Below are positions 42,567 through 51,463 of a stretch of DNA of 64,000 nucleotides, one piece after another. Each line of letters begins with the position of its first letter. Within the stretch, counting starts at the first letter, position 1. Under the pieces are notes generated by a model. It had not been told where the DNA came from. It ran no database searches and saw nothing but the letters and a program-made list of their open reading frames with translations. Source of the stretch: Bacteroidota bacterium (GTDB taxonomy: Bacteria; Bacteroidota; Bacteroidia; Sphingobacteriales; Sphingobacteriaceae); assembly GCA_026224775.1 (NCBI GenBank), contig JAMFRP010000038.1:1-64000 (forward strand), read 5' to 3'. The translations under genes and the position numbers were made by a program.

Positions 42567-44280
42567 TTATCTTTCTATCTAATATAGGCGACTGCTCACC
42601 ATGTGCCTTAGCTTTTTTCCAGCTGGCAACAGCGGAATCGGTATCGCCTAAGTAAAACATTATGTCGCCATAATGTTCTGTTTGTACGGCGCTATTTGTT
42701 TTATCGTGCAAAATGGCCTTCTCTATCCAAATTTTGGCATCCGCATACTTTTTTTGCCTGAAGAGTATCCATGCATAAGTATCCTCGAACGATGCCGTGT
42801 TTGGCTGCAATTCATTTGAATGGGCCGACATTTGCGCCGCTTTATCTAATTGCTCTCCTCTTAACGATAAATAGTACGCGTAATTGTTCAGCGAAAATGC
42901 ATTATCAGGATTATAGCTGAGAGATTTATCATAAGCATCGTCGGAGTTCTTGTTATCTTTTAATTCGTGATAACAATCGCCGAGTGATGAATAGCTTAAT
43001 GATAACAGGTCTTTATCATCCGAAGCTAATAACGTTGCTGTTTTTATATAGCTTATAGCCTTATCGTAATTTTTTTGCTGTGAATATGCAATGCCTACCA
43101 GGTAATTCATCCATGCCTGGTTTGGGAAATAGGATAACGCGTTTTCGCCATCTTTTATGGCAGCATCGTATTCGCTATTACTAATCTCTATCCTTACCAG
43201 TTGATCATATACTTCGTAATGCTGCGCATCGATGGTGATTGATTTGCGATAAGCGGTTTCGGCATCAGCAAGTTTTTCATTCTGGGCAAGCATATCGCCG
43301 TACATAGCCCAGGCTTTATAATCATCGGGATGCGCCACGGTAATTGTTTTGCTTAACTCCAATGCACTGGCTTTTGCGTTAGCATCCGGAAATTTGGGGA
43401 TGTATCCGGAAATTATTTTTATTTCCTGGTCGATGTCCAGGTCAGGGCTTTGGAATGCGAGTTCGATTTGATTATAACAATCTTCGTATTTTTTTTGCTC
43501 CCGATAAACATCGGCCATGGCTAAATGCACCTGGGGGTTTTGGGGAGCTGTCTTTCCTGCTATTTGTAAAACCTTAAGCGCTTTGTCCTCAAAATTATTG
43601 GAGTTATAAAGCTCAGCAAGCAGCAGGGAATATCTTATTTCGGTTGGATTAGCATCTATCATTTGCTGCGCCTCAGCAGCAGCCAAATCTATCTTGCCTT
43701 GTTTTAAATATATTTTTTGGCGGCCAGCCAGCACGTTATCATCTATGCCGCCATTCATTTTTATAATCTGATCGTAAACGCTTAAAGCGTCATCATACTT
43801 TTGCTCATAGTAAAGGACTCTGGCATAATCCATCCTATAATCGATATCATCCACATCAATCCTGATCAATTGCTTAAATGCACCCTCCAGCTTTATGGCG
43901 TTATTGGTCTTTTCGTAACACTCAGTAAGCGCCAGCCAGTACCATTTGTTATTCGGGTTTACAGCAACAGCATTCTCCAGCAATCCCTGGGCGTTGGTGA
44001 AATCTTGTTTACTCACTTTTAATTCGGCAAGCTGGTATAGCGCGGCATCGTTTGAGGGCTCCATCTGCAAAACGCGGTTAAACATTTCGGCAGCCTGACT
44101 ATAATTTTCAGTCACCTTGGCTTCCATAGCCGAGTAGAAAAGCTGTTTAACCATCAGGCTATCCATCTGACTCATTTGCCTCGCAGAGGCTATAATTGCC
44201 CCACTACCAGTTGTTTTACTTTGTGCCAAAGCAAAAAACGGCATTATTAATAATGCAGATGTAAGCAGCCTGATTTTCAT
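42544..44280 (-). CDS. Exported tetratricopeptide repeat protein
   Basis: The 578-residue protein has a cleavable signal peptide (RLLTSALLIMPFFALAQ) and a near-continuous array of about twelve TPR units, for example EAKVTENYSQAAEMFNRVLQ and YDKAISYIKTATLLASDDK. It is therefore a periplasmic or outer-membrane scaffold. The last units (EQLDKAAQMSAHSNELQPN and YADAKIWIEKAILHDK) resemble those of Bacteroidota TPR proteins encoded beside dut and DUF4292. It starts 4 nt after dut and overlaps DUF4292. No catalytic domain is present; partners are unknown. Confidence 0.88.
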   Translation of the reverse strand: MKIRLLTSALLIMPFFALAQSKTTGSGAIIASARQMSQMDSLMVKQLFYSAMEAKVTENYSQAAEMFNRVLQMEPSNDAALYQLAELKVSKQDFTNAQGLLENAVAVNPNNKWYWLALTECYEKTNNAIKLEGAFKQLIRIDVDDIDYRMDYARVLYYEQKYDDALSVYDQIIKMNGGIDDNVLAGRQKIYLKQGKIDLAAAEAQQMIDANPTEIRYSLLLAELYNSNNFEDKALKVLQIAGKTAPQNPQVHLAMADVYREQKKYEDCYNQIELAFQSPDLDIDQEIKIISGYIPKFPDANAKASALELSKTITVAHPDDYKAWAMYGDMLAQNEKLADAETAYRKSITIDAQHYEVYDQLVRIEISNSEYDAAIKDGENALSYFPNQAWMNYLVGIAYSQQKNYDKAISYIKTATLLASDDKDLLSLSYSSLGDCYHELKDNKNSDDAYDKSLSYNPDNAFSLNNYAYYLSLRGEQLDKAAQMSAHSNELQPNTASFEDTYAWILFRQKKYADAKIWIEKAILHDKTNSAVQTEHYGDIMFYLGDTDSAVASWKKAKAHGEQSPILDRKINERKYVE

Positions 44281-44284
44281 TTAA

Positions 44285-44719
44285 TTAACTAACCCCTGTA
44301 TGACCATAACCACCCACTCCGCGCGAAGTTTCATTTAAAACCTCTACTTCTTCCCAATCTACTTTTTCGTGTTTCGCCACTATCATTTGCGCTATCCTAT
44401 CGCCGGTATTTATTTCAAATACTTCGGTTGAAAGGTTGATCAACAGCACTTTTATTTCGCCGCGATAATCAGCATCAATAGTACCCGGCGAGTTTACAAT
44501 ACCAATACCGTGTTTAAACGCTAAACCACTGCGCGGGCGTATTTGCGCCTCAAAACTTTCAGGCAGCTCAATGTGCAGGCCTGTTGGTATTAGTTTACGT
44601 TCCATTGGCGCAAGGGTTACAGTTGCTTCCACATCGGCGCGCAGGTCCATACCCGCGGCATGCATTGTTTCATAAGCCGGCAGGCTGTTTTTTGATTTGT
44701 TTATTACTCTTATAATCAT
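44285..44719 (-). CDS. dut: Deoxyuridine 5'-triphosphate nucleotidohydrolase
   Basis: dUTPase hydrolyses dUTP to dUMP and diphosphate, keeping uracil out of DNA. All five trimeric dUTPase motifs are seen in the 144-residue chain: AAGMDLRA, PRSGLAFKHGI, GTIDADYRGEI, GDRIAQMIV and the C-terminal Gly-rich SRGVGGYGHTG. It is complete. The gene precedes the TPR gene by 4 nt. A 38-bp repeat element lies immediately upstream of its ATG, between dut and the flippase gene. Confidence 0.96.
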   Translation of the reverse strand: MIIRVINKSKNSLPAYETMHAAGMDLRADVEATVTLAPMERKLIPTGLHIELPESFEAQIRPRSGLAFKHGIGIVNSPGTIDADYRGEIKVLLINLSTEVFEINTGDRIAQMIVAKHEKVDWEEVEVLNETSRGVGGYGHTGVS

Positions 44720-44721
44720 AT

Positions 44722-44759
44722 AGCCCCCTCTAAATCTCCCCCGGCAGGGGAGACTTTAA
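44722..44759. repeat. 38-bp palindrome-bearing repeat (copy B)
   Basis: It begins AGCCCCCTCTAAATCTCCCC and ends GGGGAGACTTTAA, and is the inverted counterpart of 25276-25313. It fills most of the 51-bp gap between the flippase stop and the dut start. It could modulate transcription through the operon, but this is unproven. Confidence 0.65.
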
Positions 44760-44770
44760 TTATGTTTTTT

Positions 44771-46351
44771 TTATCGTTTAAATATAGCCCTTAAGTTATC
44801 GCGTTCAAAATAAAATGCTACGGCAGCATATAATAATAACATGGTATCGCCTATATATAGGTTGCGTTTAAATACGTAGAAAGAAAAGTAAACTACTATT
44901 GCCGACGATATAATGTAAGCAAGATTCTTTTTGATGTTATACGGTATCGGGTAGTTTTTTTGTCCCCAGATGTAGGATAGTACCATCATTGTAGCATAGG
45001 CTATTAATGATACCCATGCCGAAGCCATGTAGCTATATCTCGGGATAAAAATAACATTCAGCACAATGGTTAAAATAGCGCCGATACCGGATATATACAA
45101 GCCATACTTAGTTTGATCAGATAGTTTGTACCATACCGATAGGTTCATATAGATACCAAGGCTCACATAGCCGAACACCAATGGCGGTACTACGCGTAAA
45201 CCAGTCCAGTAGAGGGCGGTTTGGGTTGCGTTCGCGCCGTGTACAAAGTATTTCAGGATTTGAATATTAGCGATAAGTGCGATAAATATTACGCATACCG
45301 CGATTACAAAATAATCCATAATGCGGGCGTATGTTTGGCCTGCATTTTTATTTTTAGCGTGATTGAAAAAGAATGGTTCGGCACCAAGTCTGAACGCGTT
45401 TACAAAAATACTGAGGAATAGCGATATTTTGGCGCAGGCTCCGTAAATACCTACATCATTCAGACTGCCATGCGGGAGCAGCTTGCCCAATAATATCTTA
45501 TCCATGTTTTCATTAACCAAATAGGATAAATTGGCAATGAGCACTGGCCAGCTGTAGCTGTACATATTCCACAGCATTGCTTTATCAAAATCAAACCTTA
45601 TTTTTAATAGTTCGGGCAGTAACAATAGCAGCGTAACAATACTTGACAAAAGTTCAGATACAAATACATAGCCTACCCAGCCTTTGGTATACCATTGCAT
45701 CATCCAACCCGAACCTAACAAACTGTGTTTCAGCCAAAAGGGTATAACTACTATAAAGCTAACGTTAAAGGCAATAAACACTAAAACGCTTGCCAGCTTG
45801 ATCAGGCCGTACCGGGATGGCCTGCCGTCTGCACGGATCTTAGCGAAAGGAATGGCGCACCAGGCATCTATGATTACTATCGACAGGAAAAGATAAACGT
45901 ATTTTACAAAATCAGTATGGGTAGTACCAATTGCAGCCGTAACCTGGATGCCTTTGGAAGCCATTTTTTGCGCATGGCTGATGTCGACAAAATTGGCAAT
46001 GCTACCAATAAATGGCAATGAGCATAGCAGGAATATGATGGTTATGGCAAATACCGAGGCAAAGGCATTGTTATAAACACGTTGCTTGTTATCGGCATGC
46101 TTGTTAAGGTAGCGAAAGAAGGTGGTTTCCATCCCGAATGACAATAAAGCGTTCGTCATAGAAACATAGCTGTACATAGTGGTTAATATACCATATGCTG
46201 CCGTTGGGTATGCCCAGGTATAAAGCGGGGTAAGAAAAAAAGTAAGCACCCTGCTGGCAATGGTGCTTATCCCGTATACTGCGGTTTGGCCCGCGAATTT
46301 TTTAGCTGTTGACAATGGTTTTTCCTGCGATTTAAAGGTATTTTCTACCAC
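44771..46351 (-). CDS. Polysaccharide biosynthesis protein / oligosaccharide flippase
   Basis: This 526-residue integral membrane protein of the Wzx/MOP superfamily has about 14 hydrophobic helices. The N-terminal block FAGQTAVYGISTIASRVLTF and the segment SFGMETTFFRYLNKHADNK are characteristic. Such proteins flip lipid-linked sugar units for O-antigen, capsule or exopolysaccharide. The start is GTG, overlapping the acylphosphatase end by 7 nt, so the two are coupled. The sugar substrate is unknown; no glycosyltransferases lie beside it. Confidence 0.9.
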   Translation of the reverse strand: MVENTFKSQEKPLSTAKKFAGQTAVYGISTIASRVLTFFLTPLYTWAYPTAAYGILTTMYSYVSMTNALLSFGMETTFFRYLNKHADNKQRVYNNAFASVFAITIIFLLCSLPFIGSIANFVDISHAQKMASKGIQVTAAIGTTHTDFVKYVYLFLSIVIIDAWCAIPFAKIRADGRPSRYGLIKLASVLVFIAFNVSFIVVIPFWLKHSLLGSGWMMQWYTKGWVGYVFVSELLSSIVTLLLLLPELLKIRFDFDKAMLWNMYSYSWPVLIANLSYLVNENMDKILLGKLLPHGSLNDVGIYGACAKISLFLSIFVNAFRLGAEPFFFNHAKNKNAGQTYARIMDYFVIAVCVIFIALIANIQILKYFVHGANATQTALYWTGLRVVPPLVFGYVSLGIYMNLSVWYKLSDQTKYGLYISGIGAILTIVLNVIFIPRYSYMASAWVSLIAYATMMVLSYIWGQKNYPIPYNIKKNLAYIISSAIVVYFSFYVFKRNLYIGDTMLLLYAAVAFYFERDNLRAIFKR

Positions 46352-46635
46352 AAAAAGTTCTTTTTCACTACTTCAAAATTACGATAGTTTTTTAATTCGC
46401 CTTCATGCGACTCAATGGAGGTTACTTCGGCTTTTTCAGGGCCTTCGTTGCACCAATCTAAAAACATATCAAGCAATGCACCTTTAGCCTCGGCAGCGAT
46501 CAATACATCTCCGTTATCGGCATTTTTAATGTAGCCGCAAACACCAAGCTGGTCGGCAACTGCTTTGGTTGACATCCGGAAGGATACGCCTTGTACTTTG
46601 CCTTTTATGGTTATATCGAGATGTTTTATACTCAT
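46345..46635 (-). CDS. acyP: Acylphosphatase
   Basis: The enzyme hydrolyses acyl-phosphates such as acetyl or 1,3-bisphosphoglyceryl phosphate. The 96-residue frame from the ATG at 46635 starts MSIKHLDITIKGKVQGVSFR, with the phosphate-binding GKVQGVSFR and catalytic Arg. Then comes CGYIKNADNGDVLIAAEA with the catalytic Asn in YIKNADNGDV. A longer frame is open to 46710, but a TATTTTTG promoter box lies 4 nt before 46635, so transcription would start inside it. It overlaps the flippase gene by 7 nt. Confidence 0.93.
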   Translation of the reverse strand: MSIKHLDITIKGKVQGVSFRMSTKAVADQLGVCGYIKNADNGDVLIAAEAKGALLDMFLDWCNEGPEKAEVTSIESHEGELKNYRNFEVVKKNFLW

Positions 46636-46639
46636 TGCC

Positions 46640-46670
46640 CAAAAATAGGAATGTTTTGATGGTAAATCAA
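46640..46670 (-). promoter_or_regulatory. Predicted promoter of acyP
   Basis: On the minus strand a TTG (46670-46668) precedes TATTTTTG (46647-46640) by 20 nt, close to the Bacteroidota -33/-7 pattern. The -7 box ends 4 nt before the ATG, so acyP mRNA should be leaderless. This decides the acyP start. Confidence 0.62.
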
Positions 46671-46712
46671 TTTGATTATGATTCAGCTGTAATGATATTA
46701 CAGAAAACAAAC

Positions 46713-48221
46713 TTATTTCAACATAAATACCTGTGAAGGGAAGTTTGTATCGTTATACACTTCTTTCAAGCCGATCACTTTATCAGTAGTATCAAACGCC
46801 ATTACTTGGCGGGTATTGTTGTTATAGCCGGGCCATTGCGGTAAAGTGGCGATGTTGGGATTTCCTGTTTTGATGAAGGCTACCCAGGCGCCGTGCATAT
46901 TAATAGTTAATTGCTTTTTGGCACTATCTGTTATTGAATTTAGATCGCGGGTGTTCCAGATGTATTGGAGTTCCTGGGCATGTTTGGCGCCGAAGGGCTT
47001 GCCATCATCATACTTAAAACGATACATCCACACCGGGATGCTATTTTGCGCCAGTACTTTGGCAAAGCGGTATGAATGCATTTGGTACATGTACTGTGTA
47101 AGCACTTTTACCCCGGCCGCATAAGGCGAATCTATTTTTAATTGCTGATGATATTTAGTGTAAACCATCGGATAATCATTACCAAATAATGCTTTTAGGT
47201 AAGCTACGTTATTTTTATCCAAATCCTCGTTAAGGTAAAAGAATAGTGCCGCTTCATATTCATTGGTGCCGATGAGCGCTTTTATGCGTGGCAGGCTGTT
47301 ACCCGCCGCATATTTATAACCATCTTCTTTAATCACTTCGCCATCATAAACCGGGCCGAAGAAGGAATTACCGCCAATACCATCACAAACAATACCCTGT
47401 ATCTTCATAATAGAGTCAGCAGGCATGGTAAGCAACTTTGAAGCGTCCTGCGGACCAAGGCTCATCTGGTGCAAAATGCGCAGTCGTTCATTTTTAGCGG
47501 TTACGGTATCCCTGATGCATTGCACCGAACCGCTTTCGGCAATGTATTGACTAAACAACCCTTTTGATTGTGGTGATACCAGTACAGCGCTGATGAGCTT
47601 CGCCCCTGCCGATTCGCCCATGATGGTTACCCGTTGTGGGTCGCCGCCAAAGGCTGAAATATTTTTGTTGATCCACTTTAAAGCCGCGGTCACATCCAGC
47701 ACACCACAATTTCCGGATTCGGCATAACGCTTATTAACATCGCCCAAATACAAAAAACCGAACGCGCCTAAGCGATAATTGATGGTAACCGTAACAATAT
47801 CATCGTGATCAGCAAAAGCATGACCGTTCATTCCTTTGCCCGAGCCGCTGGTCATGCTGCCGCCATGTACCCAAACTACTACCGCACGTTTATGATTATC
47901 GGCATTTGGGGTGTAGATATTTAATGAAAGGCAATCTTCGGAACCTATGATTTTATTGCCTGATATTTGTGTGGCTACCGGACCAAATTTTGTAGCTGAT
48001 AAGGTATCAGCCCACAAAGAGTGACTGGCAGGTGGCATAAACCGTAAACTACCAACGGGTGGCGCGGCGTAAGGTATACCTTTAAAAACCTGTATTTTAT
48101 TTTCAGTTAAGCCAAGTATATATCCCTTATCGGTTTTAACTACAGGATTGTTTTGGGCCGATACTTTGTAAACGGTGCAAATGATCAGCAATAAAACAAC
48201 AAGCCTGATTTTTAAAACCAT
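46713..48221 (-). CDS. Exported type-B carboxylesterase
   Basis: This 502-residue alpha/beta-hydrolase has a signal peptide (residues 1-22, ending VSA-QN). Type B esterase marks are present: GIPYAAPPVGSLRF near 48-61, EDCLSLNIYTP at 95-105, oxyanion HGG at 119-121 and nucleophile Ser204 in GESAG. Catalytic acid and His (KHAQELQYIWN) follow. It probably works in the periplasm or outside the cell; the ester substrate is unknown. It starts 4 nt after the amidohydrolase gene and is read with it. Confidence 0.92.
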   Translation of the reverse strand: MVLKIRLVVLLLIICTVYKVSAQNNPVVKTDKGYILGLTENKIQVFKGIPYAAPPVGSLRFMPPASHSLWADTLSATKFGPVATQISGNKIIGSEDCLSLNIYTPNADNHKRAVVVWVHGGSMTSGSGKGMNGHAFADHDDIVTVTINYRLGAFGFLYLGDVNKRYAESGNCGVLDVTAALKWINKNISAFGGDPQRVTIMGESAGAKLISAVLVSPQSKGLFSQYIAESGSVQCIRDTVTAKNERLRILHQMSLGPQDASKLLTMPADSIMKIQGIVCDGIGGNSFFGPVYDGEVIKEDGYKYAAGNSLPRIKALIGTNEYEAALFFYLNEDLDKNNVAYLKALFGNDYPMVYTKYHQQLKIDSPYAAGVKVLTQYMYQMHSYRFAKVLAQNSIPVWMYRFKYDDGKPFGAKHAQELQYIWNTRDLNSITDSAKKQLTINMHGAWVAFIKTGNPNIATLPQWPGYNNNTRQVMAFDTTDKVIGLKEVYNDTNFPSQVFMLK

Positions 48222-48225
48222 GGGA

Positions 48226-49395
48226 TTAAATTAACCGTTTAACTTTTGATTCGGGTGTTAAATTTAGCCCATTAACATTGGTTATTAAATTAAGGCCGGG
48301 GGTTTTACCTGCTTCTAATGTACCTTTTTGGTGATCGATGCCTAAAAATTCGGCGCCGTTTATGGTGGCCCATTCCATTAATTTAGCGGTACTAATGGCG
48401 GGGTATTTATGCTGGATGGTTTGCATTTCGCTTAAAATGCTTAAACCATGGTTTGATGCAAGACTATCGGTGCCCAGGGTAATGTTAAAGCCCTGATCAA
48501 CAAAAAGGTTGATCTTAGGTAATTTATGTTCGATATAAAGATTGGCATTGGGGCAAAAACACCAGTTTATTTTACGGTCGAAACGTTTAAGGAAATAAAT
48601 GTCCTTTAAATTAGTACAAGTATTATGCACCAATAATATTTCCTGCTTATTGGTTAAAAGCGGAACGATGGATTGCATGGAGTTACGGGCCTGTGGCTTA
48701 AAGTGGCTTATATCCATACCAAAGTATTCATACAACTCGGTAAACTTGCCAAGTTTATACCTGAAAAACTTGTTTTCATCATCACACTCCTGGTTATGGA
48801 TGCTCAACGGGTTATTGTGCGTATCGCAATATTTTTTAATCAGCCTGAACAGCTCCTTTGATACTGAATACGGTGCATGCGGGGTGATAGAAACTGACTG
48901 TGGCTTAAATTCCTCCAACAATGTTAATGCTTTCTCAAAAAGCTCGTCGGCCTTATCGGGTAAAAAGCCAAAAATTTCAACAAAGGTATGGTAGTGTAGT
49001 TTGCTTTTAGCTTTAACGGCTATGGTGCTGTTGTTGTTTGATATATCGCCAACGGCTACAATGCCGTTTTCATACATATCATTATCAGACTTCTCGGCTG
49101 CGGCAGTAATCAGGCCACTGTCGGTAGTGCCGCGTTGTTTGGTTATTTCTTTGATAAAATCAACCAGGCCGGTTTTGGTTGGAACTTTCCCCAACATGTG
49201 CGAAAGTTCCAGATGGCAATGGGTATTAATAAAACCGGGACAAATAATACCGCTCAACTTTTCGGGCGGGGGCCCGGTGGCTGATGTTGAATCCGAGACA
49301 GAGAGAATCTTCCCGCCCTCATCAACAGTAACAATTCCATTCTTGATCGGATCGGCATAAACAGGAAAAACGTAGTCAGCAGTAAAACTTTTCAT
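48226..49395 (-). CDS. Amidohydrolase superfamily enzyme (TRZ/ATZ-like deaminase)
   Basis: This is a cytosolic metal-dependent hydrolase. From the ATG at 49395 it has 389 residues. The metal site can be followed: NTHCHLELSH (HxH) near residue 58, ITPHAPYSVS, LLVHNTCTN and the metal Asp in LGTDSLASNHG. This arrangement fits aminohydrolases such as 5-methylthioadenosine or aminofutalosine deaminases rather than urease-type enzymes. The substrate is undecided from sequence. The ATG is preferred over a TTG one codon upstream. It precedes the esterase by 4 nt. Confidence 0.85.
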   Translation of the reverse strand: MKSFTADYVFPVYADPIKNGIVTVDEGGKILSVSDSTSATGPPPEKLSGIICPGFINTHCHLELSHMLGKVPTKTGLVDFIKEITKQRGTTDSGLITAAAEKSDNDMYENGIVAVGDISNNNSTIAVKAKSKLHYHTFVEIFGFLPDKADELFEKALTLLEEFKPQSVSITPHAPYSVSKELFRLIKKYCDTHNNPLSIHNQECDDENKFFRYKLGKFTELYEYFGMDISHFKPQARNSMQSIVPLLTNKQEILLVHNTCTNLKDIYFLKRFDRKINWCFCPNANLYIEHKLPKINLFVDQGFNITLGTDSLASNHGLSILSEMQTIQHKYPAISTAKLMEWATINGAEFLGIDHQKGTLEAGKTPGLNLITNVNGLNLTPESKVKRLI

Positions 49396-49534
49396 CAAAT
49401 AAAACTTAGCATCTTCATATACCTTCTTTTAAAATCCGACTTGATTATTTAGACAATACAATTAACTTTAAGTTATTGTTTCTTAATTAAATAAAAAGAT
49501 GACTTTAAAAAAAGCAACATTTTTTTAAATTGAG

Positions 49535-49542
49535 TACCTTTG
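49535..49542 (+). promoter_or_regulatory. Predicted -7 box (TACCTTTG) of rlmN
   Basis: TACCTTTG is an exact TAnnTTTG match. It is followed by CAAAA and then the GTG codon at 49548, a 5-nt gap. It sets the rlmN start at this GTG rather than the upstream TTG and implies a leaderless mRNA. Confidence 0.6.
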
Positions 49543-49547
49543 CAAAA

Positions 49548-50615
49548 GTGAGCACCGTAAAAGAAAAAATAGACATCCGTAATATTAGCCTGCAAACCCT
49601 GCAACAGCACTTTACCCAAATGGGCGAAAAGGGCTTTAGAGCAAAACAGGTTTACGAATGGCTTTGGAAAAAGTCCTGTTCTTCTTTTGACGATATGAGC
49701 AATATTTCAAAGGAACTGCGTACTAAGCTGAATGATAATTTTGTTATAAATAATGTCAAAATTAACAACTCACAGTTTAGTGCTGATAAAACTATAAAAA
49801 ATTCTTTTATTTTGCACGATGCGCACCTGATTGAAGGTGTTTTAATTCCAACTCCGGGCCGGATGACGGCCTGTGTATCCTCACAAGTGGGTTGTAGCCT
49901 TACCTGCAAATTTTGTGCTACAGGCTATATGGAGCGCAAACGCAATTTAAATCCAGATGAAATTTACGATCAGGTAGTGCTCATTGGCAAACAAGCTCAG
50001 GAAAATTACGGTATCCCTTTAAGCAATATTGTTTACATGGGTATGGGCGAGCCTTTGCTGAATTACAAAAACGTGATGGACTCGATTGAGAAAATCACCA
50101 GCGAGGATGGTTTGAACATGGCTGCCAAACGAATTACGGTATCGACCGCGGGTATCGCCAAAATGATTAAAAAACTGGGCGATGATGAGGTGAAATTTAA
50201 CCTTGCCCTTAGCCTACATGCGGCTAACGACGAAAAGCGCAATACCATAATGCCGATAAATGAGCAAAACTCATTAAAAGCATTAGCCGAAGCGCTAAAA
50301 TACTACTACGCCAAAACCAAAAACCCGGTTACTTACGAGTATATTGTTTTCGATGGTTTTAACGATACCATACAGGATGCTATTGAACTGGCTAAGTTTT
50401 GCAAGCACCTGCCCTGCAAAGTGAACATCATCGAATATAATCCCATTGCTTTCGCCAGCTTTATTAATGCTGGCGAGGATAAGATTGAGAAATTTGCTGA
50501 TTACTTGAAGAGCCAGGGGATTAATACTAATCTTCGCCGCAGTCGTGGTAAGGATATTGATGCTGCTTGCGGGCAATTAGCGATTAAGGATAAAGCGGCG
50601 GCTATTCAGGAATAA
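49548..50615 (+). CDS. rlmN: 23S rRNA (adenine2503-C2)-methyltransferase RlmN
   Basis: RlmN methylates A2503 of 23S rRNA and A37 of some tRNAs by radical-SAM chemistry. The cluster motif is CSLTCKFC, followed by ATGYMERKRN. Further marks are YMGMGEPLLNYKNV, RITVSTAGIAKMI and the C-terminal RRSRGKDIDAACGQL containing the methyl-carrying Cys. From the GTG at 49548 the protein has 355 residues, and its N-terminus IDIRNISLQTLQQHF matches the family. A promoter box lies 5 nt upstream. The gene is followed by a GTCAT hairpin repeat. Confidence 0.95.
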   Translation: MSTVKEKIDIRNISLQTLQQHFTQMGEKGFRAKQVYEWLWKKSCSSFDDMSNISKELRTKLNDNFVINNVKINNSQFSADKTIKNSFILHDAHLIEGVLIPTPGRMTACVSSQVGCSLTCKFCATGYMERKRNLNPDEIYDQVVLIGKQAQENYGIPLSNIVYMGMGEPLLNYKNVMDSIEKITSEDGLNMAAKRITVSTAGIAKMIKKLGDDEVKFNLALSLHAANDEKRNTIMPINEQNSLKALAEALKYYYAKTKNPVTYEYIVFDGFNDTIQDAIELAKFCKHLPCKVNIIEYNPIAFASFINAGEDKIEKFADYLKSQGINTNLRRSRGKDIDAACGQLAIKDKAAAIQE

Positions 50616-50629
50616 ATCCAATAATTCCT

Positions 50630-50718
50630 TTTGTCATTCTGAGGAACGAAGAATCTATCCGTCAATTTACAAACGATGAGTCTATCGATAGATTCTTCAC
50701 TGCGTTCAGAGTGACAAA
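50630..50718. repeat. Long hairpin repeat, GTCAT family, copy 3
   Basis: The left arm, beginning TTTGTCATTCTGAGGAACGA at 50630, and the right arm ending GTTCAGAGTGACAAA at 50718 form an imperfect inverted repeat around about 27 nt. It lies between the codirectional rlmN and comF genes. Its left arm is almost identical to copy 4. Confidence 0.75.
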
Positions 50719-50763
50719 TAGGAAGAACTTTTTATTCTTTAAATTTCTTATTAAATTCATTGC

Positions 50764-51462
50764 GTGAAATTATCGCGCAGTTACTTTGCTGATTTTATTG
50801 GGTTACTTTTTCCACAGCTTTGCCCAGCTTGTGGAGAGAGTTTGATGGCTAATGAGCAGGTTATTTGTACCAGTTGCCAATATAGCTTACCGCTTACCAA
50901 CTTTCATTTACAGGCTGACAATATTGTTGCACGGCAGTTTTGGGGTAAGGTTAATGTGCAGGCCGCTTATGCGCTGTATTATTTTACTAAGGGTGGTAAG
51001 GTGCAGAACTTAATACATCATCTTAAGTACAAAGGGATGCAGCAAATAGGCCATGCGGTGGGTAATATCGCGGGTGGACAACTAGTAAAGAGTGATATTT
51101 TTTATACTGCGGATGTGATTATACCGGTTCCGCTACACAAAAAGCGACTGAAGCAACGTGGATATAACCAAAGCACCTGCTTTGCTGATGGATTGGCGCA
51201 GAAACTAAATGCCGTGGTTGATGATACCAGCCTGGTACGCACCCGTGCTACGGAAACTCAAACGAAAAAGGGTCGTTTTACCCGGTTTGAGAACATGCAG
51301 GAAGTTTTCACCGTCATCGACCCTGAAAAACTAAAAAACAAACATATTTTATTGGTGGATGATATTGTGACCACCGGTTCAACACTAGAGGCTTGTGCCG
51401 TAGAATTGCTAAAGATAGAGGGTGTTAAGCTAAGCATTGCTACCATCGCTTACGCAGAATAA
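50764..51462 (+). CDS. ComF family phosphoribosyltransferase-like protein
   Basis: The 232-residue protein has an N-terminal zinc-binding region with paired cysteines (LCPACGESL and ICTSCQYSL). A phosphoribosyltransferase fold follows: VPLHKKRLKQRGYNQS and the PRPP loop ILLVDDIVTTGSTLEAC. ComF proteins assist DNA uptake and single-strand DNA handling in competent bacteria, though many family members have no tested role. Start is GTG. It converges on the hybrid kinase, whose stop lies 1 nt beyond its own. Confidence 0.9.
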   Translation: MKLSRSYFADFIGLLFPQLCPACGESLMANEQVICTSCQYSLPLTNFHLQADNIVARQFWGKVNVQAAYALYYFTKGGKVQNLIHHLKYKGMQQIGHAVGNIAGGQLVKSDIFYTADVIIPVPLHKKRLKQRGYNQSTCFADGLAQKLNAVVDDTSLVRTRATETQTKKGRFTRFENMQEVFTVIDPEKLKNKHILLVDDIVTTGSTLEACAVELLKIEGVKLSIATIAYAE

Positions 51463-51463
51463 T

